Made by a program: the position numbers and the translations under genes
Notes under the pieces: model-generated
Database searches by the model: none
What the model saw: the letters and a program-made list of their open reading frames with translations, nothing else
What the model was told of the DNA's origin: nothing
NCBI GenBank assembly: GCA_035685165.1
Contig: DASRBI010000019.1
Coordinates: 310,001-374,000 of the forward strand
Source: DATFDN01 sp035685165
GTDB lineage: Bacteria; Pseudomonadota; Alphaproteobacteria; Acetobacterales; Acetobacteraceae
Direction of reading: 5' to 3'
Length of the DNA: 64,000 bases
Shown: piece by piece, positions 48,917-64,000 of the stretch
Layout: each line of letters starts with the position of its first letter
Position numbering within the stretch: the first letter of the stretch is position 1

Positions 48917-49801
48917 CTAATGCTTTTCGCCGAGCTTCGAGAGCAGGAAGTCGCGGAACACCGAGACCCGCTTCGAGTTCCTAAGCTCCTCGGGATAGAC
49001 GAAGAAGACGTCGACCTTCGGCGCCTTGAGATCGGTGAGCACCTGCACGAGGTCGGGGTTCTCGGCGATGACGTAATCGGGGAGGGCGCCGATCCCGAGC
49101 CCTGAGCGGATAGCCATCAGCATCGCGTAGGCGCTGTTGACCTCCAGGATCGAGCGGCGCGGATTGCCCGGCCGCCGCCCCGCCTCGGCCAGCCAGTTGA
49201 TGTCCTGAACCGGCGGGTGATAGTCGCCGAAGGTGATCAGCCGGTGCGCGTCGAGGTCCTCGGGCCGCTGCGGCACGCCATGCGCCTTGAGGTAGGAAGG
49301 GGCGGCGCAGACGCCCCACTGGATCGACATCAGGTGCCGCTGGATCAGGTCGGGCTGGCGCGGCGGGTGCATCCTGATCGCCACGTCCGCCTCGCGCATC
49401 GCCAAATCCAGATCCATGTCGTCGAGCAGCAGGGTGACGGTGACTTCCGGGTAGAGGTCGAGGAACTGCTGCAGGCGGGGCGCGAGCCACATCGAGCCGA
49501 AGCCCGCCGTGGTCGTGACTTTCAGGCGGCCGGCCGGCTTCTCCTTGCTCTCGGTCAGCAGCGCCTCGGTGATCGCGAGCTTGGCGAACACCTCGCGTAC
49601 GGTCTTGTTGAGTTGCTCGCCCTGCTCGGTCAGGATCAGCCCGCGCGCATGGCGGTGAAACAGCGGCACCTGCAACGCTTCCTCGAGCGCCGAAATTTGC
49701 CGCGAAACCGCCGACTGGCTGAGGTTCAGCGTGTCGCCCGCGTGCGTGAAGCTGCCCGCCTCGGCGACCGCGTGGAAGACGCGCAGCTTGTCCCAGTCCA
49801 T
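48917..49801 (-). CDS. LysR-family transcriptional regulator (GcvA-like)
   Basis: The protein has 294 residues from ATG 49801 (MDWDKLRVFHAVAEAGSFTH). The recognition helix is LNLSQSAVSRQISALEE. The C-terminal effector domain begins KPAGRLKVTTTAGFGSMWLAP, a pattern seen in GcvA/AmpR-type regulators. It lies 105 bases downstream of trxB on the same strand, so it could be read with trxB. Its gene ends next to the 32-bp-period array. Confidence 0.88.
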   Translation of the reverse strand: MDWDKLRVFHAVAEAGSFTHAGDTLNLSQSAVSRQISALEEALQVPLFHRHARGLILTEQGEQLNKTVREVFAKLAITEALLTESKEKPAGRLKVTTTAGFGSMWLAPRLQQFLDLYPEVTVTLLLDDMDLDLAMREADVAIRMHPPRQPDLIQRHLMSIQWGVCAAPSYLKAHGVPQRPEDLDAHRLITFGDYHPPVQDINWLAEAGRRPGNPRRSILEVNSAYAMLMAIRSGLGIGALPDYVIAENPDLVQVLTDLKAPKVDVFFVYPEELRNSKRVSVFRDFLLSKLGEKH

Positions 49802-49906
49802 CAAAGCCCAGCTCCCGCGCCGCCCCGGCCGGGCGACTCGGCTGTTATTGTTGGGTCCTATGCGCCGTTTGCATAGCCCCAAGAGGCGCCCGCGCGGAGG
49901 TTTCGC

Positions 49907-50881
49907 TCATGCGGGTGTCGTCGCCGGCACGGCGTGGGCCGGCAGGGCGGCGAGCCAGCGTTCGGCCTCGAGCGCGGCCATGCAGCCGGTCCCGGCGGCC
50001 GTCACCGCCTGGCGAAACACCTTGTCCTGCACATCCCCGGCGGCGAACACGCCCTCGACCGAGGTGCGGGTGCTGCCCGGCGCGGTGAGGATGTAGCCCT
50101 CCTCGTCCCTGGCCACCTGGCGCGCGAACACCGCCGTGTTCGGCACATGGCCAATGGCGACGAACAGGCCGTCGGTCTCGATCCGCCGCTCGGCGCCGGT
50201 CCGTGTATCGGCCAGGCGGAGCCCGGTGACGGTCTCGGGCACGCCGCCGCCGAGCACCTCCACGACCACCGCGTTCCAGATTACCGAGATCTTGGGGTTC
50301 GCGAACAACCGGTCCTGCAGGATTCTCTCCGCGCGCAGGGCGTCGCGCCGGTGGATCAGGGTCACGCTCGCGGCATGGTGGGTGAGGTAAAGCGCCTCCT
50401 CGACCGCCGTGTTGCCGCCACCCACCACCGCGACGCGCTTGCCGCGGAAGAAGAACCCGTCGCAGGTCGCGCAGGCCGAAACGCCGCGGCCTTGCAGCCG
50501 CTGCTCGGACGGCAGGCCGAGCCAGCGCGCCTGCGCGCCGGTGGCGATGATGACCGCATCCGCCGTATGGAGGGCGCCGCCGTCCAGCCGGCAGCGGAAC
50601 GGGCGGGCGACGAAATCGACCTCGACGACGAGGTCATGGACGATCCGCGTGCCGACATGCTCGGCCTGGGCGGCCATCTGCTCCATCAGCCACGGGCCCT
50701 GTATCGCCTCGGCGAAGCCCGGATAGTTCTCGACGTCGGTCGTGATCATGAGCTGTCCGCCGGGCTGGAGGCCCGCGATCAGCGTCGGAGCAAGATTCGC
50801 GCGGGCGGCGTAGATCGCGGCCGTGTATCCGGCCGGGCCGGCGCCGAGGATCAGCACGCGGCTGTGAACGGGATCGGGCAT
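49907..50881 (-). CDS. trxB: Thioredoxin-disulfide reductase
   Basis: This 324-residue flavoenzyme reduces thioredoxin with NADPH. FAD motif GAGPAGYTAAIYAARANL (about 13-30), the redox-active CATC at 137-140 (SACATCDGFFF), the NADPH motif VVGGGNTAVEEALYL and the C-terminal FAD motif GVFAAGDVQD are all visible. ATG 50881 begins MPDPVHSRVLILGAG. It is divergent from the rplK operon, with 215 bases between. Confidence 0.96.
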   Translation of the reverse strand: MPDPVHSRVLILGAGPAGYTAAIYAARANLAPTLIAGLQPGGQLMITTDVENYPGFAEAIQGPWLMEQMAAQAEHVGTRIVHDLVVEVDFVARPFRCRLDGGALHTADAVIIATGAQARWLGLPSEQRLQGRGVSACATCDGFFFRGKRVAVVGGGNTAVEEALYLTHHAASVTLIHRRDALRAERILQDRLFANPKISVIWNAVVVEVLGGGVPETVTGLRLADTRTGAERRIETDGLFVAIGHVPNTAVFARQVARDEEGYILTAPGSTRTSVEGVFAAGDVQDKVFRQAVTAAGTGCMAALEAERWLAALPAHAVPATTPA

Positions 50882-51096
50882 CGGGTGGGAAATCCGTGGG
50901 CGAGCGCACCGCTATATCGGCGGCATGCCGTGCCGCGGCAAGCTCACGGGACTAGACGCGGGGCGCGCGATCCACTAAAGCCCCGCGCTTCACTCGGAGC
51001 GCGGGAGGCGCTGCGGCCGGTTTCGCTCGTCCCGGGCGAAGGCGGCCGGTGCCGTTTGCACCGCGGTCCCTTCGGCGGAAGGCGGGCCAGGGATCG

Positions 51097-51531
51097 ATGG
51101 CGAAGAAGATCGTCGGCTACATCAAACTGCAGATTCCCGCGGGCAAGGCGAACCCCTCGCCGCCCGTTGGCCCCGCGCTCGGCCAGCGCGGGCTGAATAT
51201 CATGCAGTTCGTAAAGGATTTTAATGCGGCGACTCAGAACATGGAGCCGGGAATGCCGATCCCGGTGGTGATCACTGCCTATGCCGACCGCACCTACACC
51301 TTCATCACCAAGACCCCGCCCAACAGCTATTTCCTGAAGAAGGCGGCGGGGCTTGAGAAAGGCTCGACCGCGCCGGGCAAGGGGGCGACGGTAGGGCGTG
51401 TGACCACCGCCCAGCTCCGCGAGATCGCGGCGCAGAAGATGAAGGACATGAACTGCACCGACATCGAGGCGGCGATGCGGATGCTGGCCGGCTCCGCCCG
51501 CTCCATGGGCATGACCGTGGTGGAGGGCTGA
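51097..51531 (+). CDS. rplK: 50S ribosomal protein L11
   Basis: This 144-residue protein binds 23S rRNA at the GTPase centre and is needed for the stringent response. MAKKIVGYIKLQIPAGKANP and PPVGPALGQRGLNIMQFVKD are its typical N-terminus, and the RNA-binding C-terminal domain ends SARSMGMTVVEG. It heads the rplKAJL-rpoBC cluster. nusG and secE, which normally precede it, are not in the window: trxB lies upstream on the other strand. Confidence 0.97.
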   Translation: MAKKIVGYIKLQIPAGKANPSPPVGPALGQRGLNIMQFVKDFNAATQNMEPGMPIPVVITAYADRTYTFITKTPPNSYFLKKAAGLEKGSTAPGKGATVGRVTTAQLREIAAQKMKDMNCTDIEAAMRMLAGSARSMGMTVVEG

Positions 51532-51534
51532 ACG

Positions 51535-52227
51535 ATGGCGAAGATCGGCAAGCGCCTCAAGGCCGCCCTGGGCACCGTGGACCGGAGCCGCGCCTATCCT
51601 CTGGAGGAGGCGATCCGGCTGGTGAAGCAGAACGCCAAGGCCAAGTTCGACGAGACGATCGAGATGTCGATGAATCTCGGCATCGACCCGCGCCACGCCG
51701 ATCAGATGGTGCGCGGGCTGATCAGCCTGCCGAACGGCACCGGCAAGTCCGTGCGCGTCGGCGTGTTCGCCCGCGGGGCGAAGGCCGAGGAGGCGCAGGC
51801 CGCCGGCGCCGACGTGGTGGGGGCGGAGGATCTGGCCGAGAAGGTGCAGGCGGGGGAGATCGACTTCGACCGCTGCATCGCCACCCCGGACATGATGGGC
51901 GTGGTCGGCCGCTTGGGTAAGATTTTGGGCCCGCGCGGGCTGATGCCCAACCCGCGCCTCGGCACGGTGACAATGGACGTGCGCGGGGCGGTGCAGGCGG
52001 CCAAGGGCGGGCAGGTGGAGTTCCGCGCCGAGAAGGCCGGTATCATCCATGCCGGCATCGGCAAGGCGAGCTTCGACGAGGCGAAGCTGCTCGAAAACGC
52101 CAAGGCGCTGGCCGATGCGATCATCAAGGCCAAGCCCGCGGGCGCCAAGGGCACCTATCTGCAGAAGGCCGCGCTCAGCTCCACAATGGGGCCGGGTGTG
52201 CGGCTCGATGTGTCCACGCTGGCTTGA
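51535..52227 (+). CDS. rplA: 50S ribosomal protein L1
   Basis: This 230-residue protein forms the L1 stalk and represses its own operon in other bacteria by binding mRNA. Signatures include FDETIEMSMNLGIDPRHADQ, LPNGTGKSVRVGVFARG, and the RNA-binding KILGPRGLMPNPRLGTV. It begins three bases after the rplK stop and is followed by a 248-base leader before rplJ. Confidence 0.97.
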   Translation: MAKIGKRLKAALGTVDRSRAYPLEEAIRLVKQNAKAKFDETIEMSMNLGIDPRHADQMVRGLISLPNGTGKSVRVGVFARGAKAEEAQAAGADVVGAEDLAEKVQAGEIDFDRCIATPDMMGVVGRLGKILGPRGLMPNPRLGTVTMDVRGAVQAAKGGQVEFRAEKAGIIHAGIGKASFDEAKLLENAKALADAIIKAKPAGAKGTYLQKAALSSTMGPGVRLDVSTLA

Positions 52228-52475
52228 ACGAGATACGCCCGTCCTGTGAGGGGCGGGCGGGCAGGGGGTCGCGCCGCAAGGCGGGGGCCTCCGACCTGTC
52301 CGAGACCGCACGTTTCCCGCGTAGGCGGGGATTAAGGGGCCGCGAGGCCCGCGCGCGACAGACGGGGGTGTCCGGGAGTGTTCCTGGGCGGTTCCGGCTT
52401 CTCTGGCAGGCGAACGGCCTGGAGCAACCGGGCGCCGCGGTCCACACGCGGCGGCCCTGAAGAACGGAGGCGTCA
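52228..52475 (+). promoter_or_regulatory. rplJL leader (probable L10 leader RNA)
   Basis: This 248-base untranslated region between rplA and rplJ is where the L10-L7/L12 complex binds its own mRNA in bacteria. It is GC-rich with several potential stems and ends with CGGAGG before the TTG start. The assignment comes from position and known regulation. I have not folded the RNA. Confidence 0.6.
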
Positions 52476-53015
52476 TTGGACCGCGCACAGAAGCGCGAAT
52501 TCGTCGCCGGCCTCGCTCAGGTGTTCGCCGCGGCGCCGATGGTCGTCGTCACCCGCAACAACGGGCTGACCGTGGCCGAGGCGACCGAGCTGCGACGCCG
52601 AATGCGGGCGGCGGGGGCGACCTACAAGGTCGCCAAGAACCGGCTGGCCTGGCGGGCGCTGGAAGGCACCGCCTACGCCGGCATTCAGCCCATGCTGCGC
52701 GGCCCGACGGCGCTCGCCTGGGCCGCGGATCCGGTCGCGGTGGCCAAGGCGGCGGTGGACTACAGCAAGGCCAACGACCGCTTCGTCCTGGTCGGCGGAT
52801 CGCTCGGCACGCGCCTGCTCGACCCAGAAGGGGTCCGCGCGCTGGCCGACCTGCCGAGCCTCGACGAACTGCGCGCACGGCTGGTGGGGATGCTCGCCAC
52901 CCCGGCCACGCGGGTCGCCGGCGTGCTGCAGGCTCCGGCCGGGCAGGTCGCGCGGGTTTTCGCCGCGCTGGCGCGCAAGAACGAGGAAGGCGCGGCCGAG
53001 CCGGCCGCCGCCTGA
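52476..53015 (+). CDS. rplJ: 50S ribosomal protein L10
   Basis: This 179-residue protein anchors L7/L12 dimers to the ribosome stalk and represses rplJL. The frame starts with TTG 52476 (MDRAQKREFVAGLAQVF), preceded by CGGAGG; no ATG lies nearby. VAKNRLAWRALEGT and PATRVAGVLQAPAGQVARV are recognisable family stretches. The rare start fits its tight autoregulation. rplL follows after 82 bases that contain short direct repeats of GCAAGCAGG. Confidence 0.95.
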   Translation: MDRAQKREFVAGLAQVFAAAPMVVVTRNNGLTVAEATELRRRMRAAGATYKVAKNRLAWRALEGTAYAGIQPMLRGPTALAWAADPVAVAKAAVDYSKANDRFVLVGGSLGTRLLDPEGVRALADLPSLDELRARLVGMLATPATRVAGVLQAPAGQVARVFAALARKNEEGAAEPAAA

Positions 53016-53097
53016 CAGGACTGCAAGCAGGGCAAGCAGGGCAAGCCAAACGGCTTGAACGGAACCACTCAGGGTTTAGATTAGGGGTCACACGAAT

Positions 53098-53484
53098 ATG
53101 GCTGATCTGCAGAAGCTGGTCGACGAGCTGTCGAGCCTCACGGTGCTAGAGGCTGCGGAGCTCTCCAAGTTGCTCGAGGACAAGTGGGGCGTCTCCGCCG
53201 CCGCGCCGGTCGCGGTGGCTGCAGCGCCCGCTGCCGGGGGCGCGGCTGCTGCCGCGGCGCCGGCCGAGGAGCAGACGGAGTTCACCGTCATCCTGGCCGC
53301 CGCGGGCGACAAGAAGATCAACGTCATCAAGGAGATCCGTGCCATTACCGGACTTGGCTTGAAGGAGGCCAAGGATCTGGTCGAGGGCGCGCCGAAGACG
53401 GTGAAGGAAGGCGTGAACAAGGACGAGGCCGCCAAGATCCGCAAGCAGCTCGAGGACCAGGGCGCCAAGGTCGAGGTCAAGTAA
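53098..53484 (+). CDS. rplL: 50S ribosomal protein L7/L12
   Basis: The protein has 128 residues. The N-terminal dimerisation part (MADLQKLVDELSSLTVLEAA) is joined by an alanine-rich hinge (about 35-60) to the conserved C-terminal factor-binding domain, TEFTVILAAAGDKKINVIKE with GLGLKEAKDLVEGAPK. It interacts with translation GTPases. Its high Ala content in the hinge explains the low sequence complexity there. Confidence 0.98.
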   Translation: MADLQKLVDELSSLTVLEAAELSKLLEDKWGVSAAAPVAVAAAPAAGGAAAAAAPAEEQTEFTVILAAAGDKKINVIKEIRAITGLGLKEAKDLVEGAPKTVKEGVNKDEAAKIRKQLEDQGAKVEVK

Positions 53485-53547
53485 GGCCGATTGCGCGACA
53501 ACCGAGGATCCGCCGGCCCACGCGCCGGCGCCGACGGATGAACCGGG

Positions 53548-53561
53548 CGGCCTTCGGGCCG
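53548..53561 (+). promoter_or_regulatory. UUCG-tetraloop hairpin between rplL and rpoB
   Basis: CGGCC, the loop TTCG and GGCCG form a very stable C(UUCG)G hairpin 64 bases after the rplL stop. In E. coli the same interval holds an attenuator and a processing site that lower rpoB expression relative to rplL. A similar role is inferred here, though no T-run follows. Confidence 0.5.
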
Positions 53562-53737
53562 GGGCGGGCGGAAACCCTCGCGTTTCCGCCCGCTCACCCG
53601 TTTCCGGCGGAGCGGACATTGGCCGGAAGCACCATTCCGGCGGGACTGAGCCTTGGGCGGCCGGGGGCAGAGGGAGCGAGGGCCGCAAAGGGGAAGGGGG
53701 CTGACCCTTCCGGCAACAGGGGCGAGCAGGACGATCG

Positions 53738-57919
<4,182 letters not shown>

Positions 57920-57939
57920 GGCTGGGACTGACTAAACCC

Positions 57940-58050
57940 GTCATCGCGAGCCGCCGCGCAGCGGCGGCGTGGCGATTCAGGGAGCCAGCACCGGTACTGC
58001 GGCCCTGGATTGCTTCGCCCGCACTGACGCGCGGGCTCGCAATGGCGAGG
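57940..58050. repeat. Palindromic repeat, class C, between rpoB and rpoC
   Basis: GTCATCGCGAGC at the left and GCTCGCAATGGCGAGG at the right flank, with inner GGATTGCTTCGCCCGC and CCGCCGCGCAGCGGCGGCG. This is a degenerate member of the GTCATTGCGAGC repeat class, similar to 33064-33152. It lies in what is otherwise one transcription unit. Confidence 0.65.
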
Positions 58051-58097
58051 ATGAGCGCTTCCGACCGGAAGTTTTCCCCTTTCAGGGTGAGATACGC

Positions 58098-62258
<4,161 letters not shown>

Positions 62259-62273
62259 GCTGCAATGGCTATT

Positions 62274-62313
62274 GGGGCCGGCTGCCAACCGGCGGCTGGC
62301 CCCCTTGTTTTTT
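62274..62313 (+). terminator. Intrinsic terminator of the rpoBC operon
   Basis: GGGGCCGGCTGCC, loop AACC, and GGCGGCTGGCCCC pair fully with two G-U pairs, followed by CCTTGTTTTTT. It lies 15 bases after the rpoC stop. Confidence 0.88.
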
Positions 62314-62660
62314 GGAAGCAGCGGATGGGCGGAAATTAACCGCCGCAGGACCACTTGGCCGCGGCCTTCCAACGTAGGAGGTGCGGGCAGGACAAAGTTG
62401 GACTGGCGGCGAGCTAAGCGATCGCGTCTGCCTTTCGATGAGGACGGCCCACGCCTTCAGGTCGGCGGAGCACCGCACTGTGTGACCGACGATCCGCCGC
62501 CAGAGCTTGCTAGGCAGATAGTTCGGCAAATGCGACGTTAGCAAAAAAGGGTGCCGAGCCACTCGTTGCCGAGCACGGCGATGAAATCCGTCGGCGTTTG
62601 GTGCTGTGGCCGTTTCCGGCCTTCTGGCACCCAAGAGCACCAGCCGTCGGCGCCTCGGAT

Positions 62661-62771
62661 TTACCAGCGGTAACCGTGATAACCCCACTACGGCCCGCCG
62701 AATACCACGAGCACGAAGATGAGCGGCCGCAGAGTAGGATGCTGTCGCCGCGCCGTCGCCATAATCGCCAT
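62661..62771 (-). pseudogene. Stop-interrupted small membrane-protein-like ORF
   Basis: The frame from ATG 62771 reads MAIMATARRQHPTLRPLIFV and LVVFGGP, then TAG at 62688, after which the same frame continues WGYHGYRW and stops. The GYHGYRW tail is similar to the GYYGYR end of the neighbouring ORF (62774-62920). This suggests two related Tyr/Gly-tailed small membrane proteins, one decayed. Weak evidence. Confidence 0.25.
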
Positions 62772-62773
62772 AA

Positions 62774-62920
62774 TTAGGAGCAACGGTAGCCGTAGTAGCC
62801 GACGCCGCTCAGCAGCAGCCGGATGATTACGGTCCAGAACAGGAACCAGAGCCACTCCGGCGCGCCTCGGAATAATCGTCTCCCGAGCGCGGCAACTCCC
62901 CGAACGGTTCCCCCAGCCAT
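62774..62920 (-). CDS. Possible small membrane protein (48 residues)
   Basis: ATG 62920 encodes MAGGTVRGVAALGRRLFRGA, then PEWLWFLFWTVIIRLLLSGV and GYYGYRCS. One strong transmembrane span lies at about 23-40, with a basic N-terminal side (inside) and a Tyr/Gly tail. The hydrophobic pattern is unlikely from random GC-rich DNA. No clear ribosome binding site is visible. It is too short to identify a family. Confidence 0.35.
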   Translation of the reverse strand: MAGGTVRGVAALGRRLFRGAPEWLWFLFWTVIIRLLLSGVGYYGYRCS

Positions 62921-62943
62921 GCGCTGCGGGGCTTAACTCCCGG

Positions 62944-62972
62944 TTGACACCTCTCCGGCACGCCACTAGGTT
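62944..62972 (+). promoter_or_regulatory. Sigma-70-type promoter of rpsL-rpsG
   Basis: TTGACA (62944-62949), 17-base spacer, TAGGTT (62967-62972). The -35 is a perfect match and the spacing ideal. It is 225 bases upstream of rpsL, leaving a long leader. Confidence 0.7.
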
Positions 62973-63197
62973 CCGCCGCCTTGGCCGACCCCGGCGTCAC
63001 CGGCGGCCGTCGTTATCGCAGGCAGCATCGCGCGCGGCGCCGCTTCCGGCAGCAAGACCGGAAGCCCAGGCCGCGGGCCAGCACCTCACCCGCAACCGCA
63101 GGCCGTTGGCCCGCGCGCGCGGGTTTCGCCCGTGGACGACGAAGCCGCCCGACCCGCCCCCCGGCACAGGGACCGAGAGTAGAGAAGACAGAGGCTC

Positions 63198-63569
63198 ATG
63201 CCGACGATCAACCAGCTCATTGCCCACGGGCGCGAGCCGCAGAAGACGCGCAACAAGGTGCCGGCCCTGCAAGGCTGCCCGCAGAAGCGCGGCGTCTGCA
63301 CGCGCGTCTATACGACGACGCCCAAGAAGCCAAACTCGGCGCTGCGCAAGGTCGCCAAGGTGCGGCTGACCAACGGCTACGAGGTGGTGAGCTACATCCC
63401 GGGGGAAGGGCATAACCTTCAGGAGCACTCGGTCGTGCTGATCCGCGGCGGACGCGTGAAGGACCTACCGGGCGTTCGCTATCACATCCTGCGCGGCGTG
63501 CTGGATACCCAGGGCATCGCCAAGCGACGCCAGCGCCGCTCGCTCTACGGCGCTAAGCGGCCGAAGTAA
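63198..63569 (+). CDS. rpsL: 30S ribosomal protein S12
   Basis: This 123-residue protein of the decoding centre is complete. CPQKRGVCTRVYTTTPKKPN and GGRVKDLPGVRYHILRG are nearly invariant; both lysines of TPKKPN (43, 44) are present, so no streptomycin-resistance change is seen there. The Asp in VKDLPG is the usual methylthiolation site. The gene has its own promoter (62944-62972) and is followed 15 bases later by rpsG. Confidence 0.98.
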   Translation: MPTINQLIAHGREPQKTRNKVPALQGCPQKRGVCTRVYTTTPKKPNSALRKVAKVRLTNGYEVVSYIPGEGHNLQEHSVVLIRGGRVKDLPGVRYHILRGVLDTQGIAKRRQRRSLYGAKRPK

Positions 63570-63584
63570 GGGGGACGAGGTCCA

Positions 63585-64000
63585 ATGTCCCGCCGCCGCC
63601 GCGCCGTCAAGCGCGAGATCCTGCCGGACCCGAAGTTCGGCGACGTCGTGCTGACGCGCTTCATGAACGCGCTCATGTACGACGGCAAGAAGTCGGTTGC
63701 CGAGACGATCGTCTATTCGGCACTCGACGTGTTGCGCAAACGGGGCGGCGCTCAGGCCGACCCGGTCAGGATGTTTCACGAGGCGCTGGACAACGTGAAG
63801 CCGGCGGTGGAGGTGCGCTCGCGGCGTGTGGGTGGTGCGACCTATCAGGTGCCGGTCGAGGTGCGAGCGGAGCGGCGGCAGGCGCTGGCGATCCGCTGGA
63901 TCATCGACGCGGCGCGCAAGCGTGGCGAGCACACGATGGAGGACCGGCTCTCCAACGAGCTGATGGACGCGGTGAACAACCGCGGCGCGGCCGTGAAGAA
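63585..64000 (+). CDS. rpsG: 30S ribosomal protein S7 (N-terminal 138 residues; cut by the window end)
   Basis: ATG 63585 opens MSRRRRAVKREILPDPKFGD and runs through FMNALMYDGKKSVAETIVYS and PVEVRAERRQALAIRWIIDA to the window edge, about 18 residues short of the normal 156. S7 binds the 3' domain of 16S rRNA and nucleates small-subunit assembly. In related genomes fusA and tufA follow. Confidence 0.97.
   Translation, partial: MSRRRRAVKREILPDPKFGDVVLTRFMNALMYDGKKSVAETIVYSALDVLRKRGGAQADPVRMFHEALDNVKPAVEVRSRRVGGATYQVPVEVRAERRQALAIRWIIDAARKRGEHTMEDRLSNELMDAVNNRGAAVK

Larger units (their letters stand above)
62314..62943. other. Long spacer between rpoC and the rpsL promoter
   Basis: Core ribosomal/polymerase genes are usually closer. 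The stretch holds a 48-codon minus-strand membrane ORF (62774-62920), a related stop-interrupted segment (62661-62771), and otherwise no gene I can defend. The 139-codon minus frame (62269-62688) has no domain. Base composition is less GC-rich than in the flanking genes in places. Confidence 0.5.

Noticed and set aside
62269..62688. 139-codon minus-strand ORF after rpoC
   Set aside because: It covers the rpoC terminator and has no recognisable domain.

Overview
The window is GC-rich chromosomal DNA from an alphaproteobacterium, most likely of the Rhodospirillales/Acetobacteraceae type. This is inferred from base composition, the eukaryote-like NADP isocitrate dehydrogenase, the ArsR-methyltransferase (SahR-type) regulator next to metH, the phosphotransacetylase-fabI-ackA cluster, and several classes of dispersed palindromic repeats. 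No tRNA, rRNA or CRISPR array was recognised. Apart from the first 2 kb it reads as core chromosome.

Layout. 1-2.2 kb is a scrambled edge: a partial conserved gene, a truncated IS1-type transposase, and a decayed IS2-group element (714-2027) with recognisable terminal repeats but no target duplication. It is followed by a repeat array of exact 32-bp period. 2.2-9.2 kb: RluA-type pseudouridine synthase, D-2-hydroxyacid dehydrogenase, lytic transglycosylase lipoprotein, icd, MarR regulator, amidohydrolase and hemB. 9.3-14.1 kb: TRAP transporter dctPQM, glutamate-family dehydrogenase and a RidA protein. 14.5-21 kb: CHAP amidase, phospholipase C-like esterase, sugar epimerase, and a thiolase-fold/DUF35/MFS cluster. 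21-24.7 kb: envelope operon mltB-rlpA-dacC-tmk. 24.8-28.5 kb: LysR regulator, a PEP-CTERM SGNH protein, a small secreted protein and a FitAB/VapBC-like toxin-antitoxin pair. 28.6-33 kb: sahR-metH behind a 22-bp perfect palindrome. 33-37 kb: a lactonase-like hydrolase and pstSCA without pstB. 37-41 kb: ruvX divergent from gatCAB. 41-45.3 kb: an unknown protein, then pta-fabI-ackA behind an FNR-type box. 45.3-50.9 kb: VOC protein, Hsp20, two methyltransferases, GlcG/HbpS protein, a second 32-bp-period array, LysR regulator and trxB. 51-64 kb: rplK-rplA-rplJ-rplL-rpoB-rpoC, a long spacer, then rpsL and rpsG (cut by the window end).

The most unusual structure is a pair of short arrays (2067-2226 and 48781-48914). 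In both, a TTCGTACGAA-like palindromic core recurs at exactly 32 bp, about three helical turns, between unrelated sequence. Both start a few bases after the stop codon of a minus-strand gene with the same variant first unit (GTACAC). They are not CRISPR. Other points of note are a 21-bp perfect hairpin between dctP and dctQ, a palindromic repeat inserted between rpoB and rpoC, a thiolase-fold protein without the thiolase cysteine paired with a DUF35 partner, two overlapping small palindromes at the toxin-antitoxin promoter, and a 48-residue membrane ORF in the rpoC-rpsL spacer.

All functions are read from motifs and family resemblance by eye; no database search was run.
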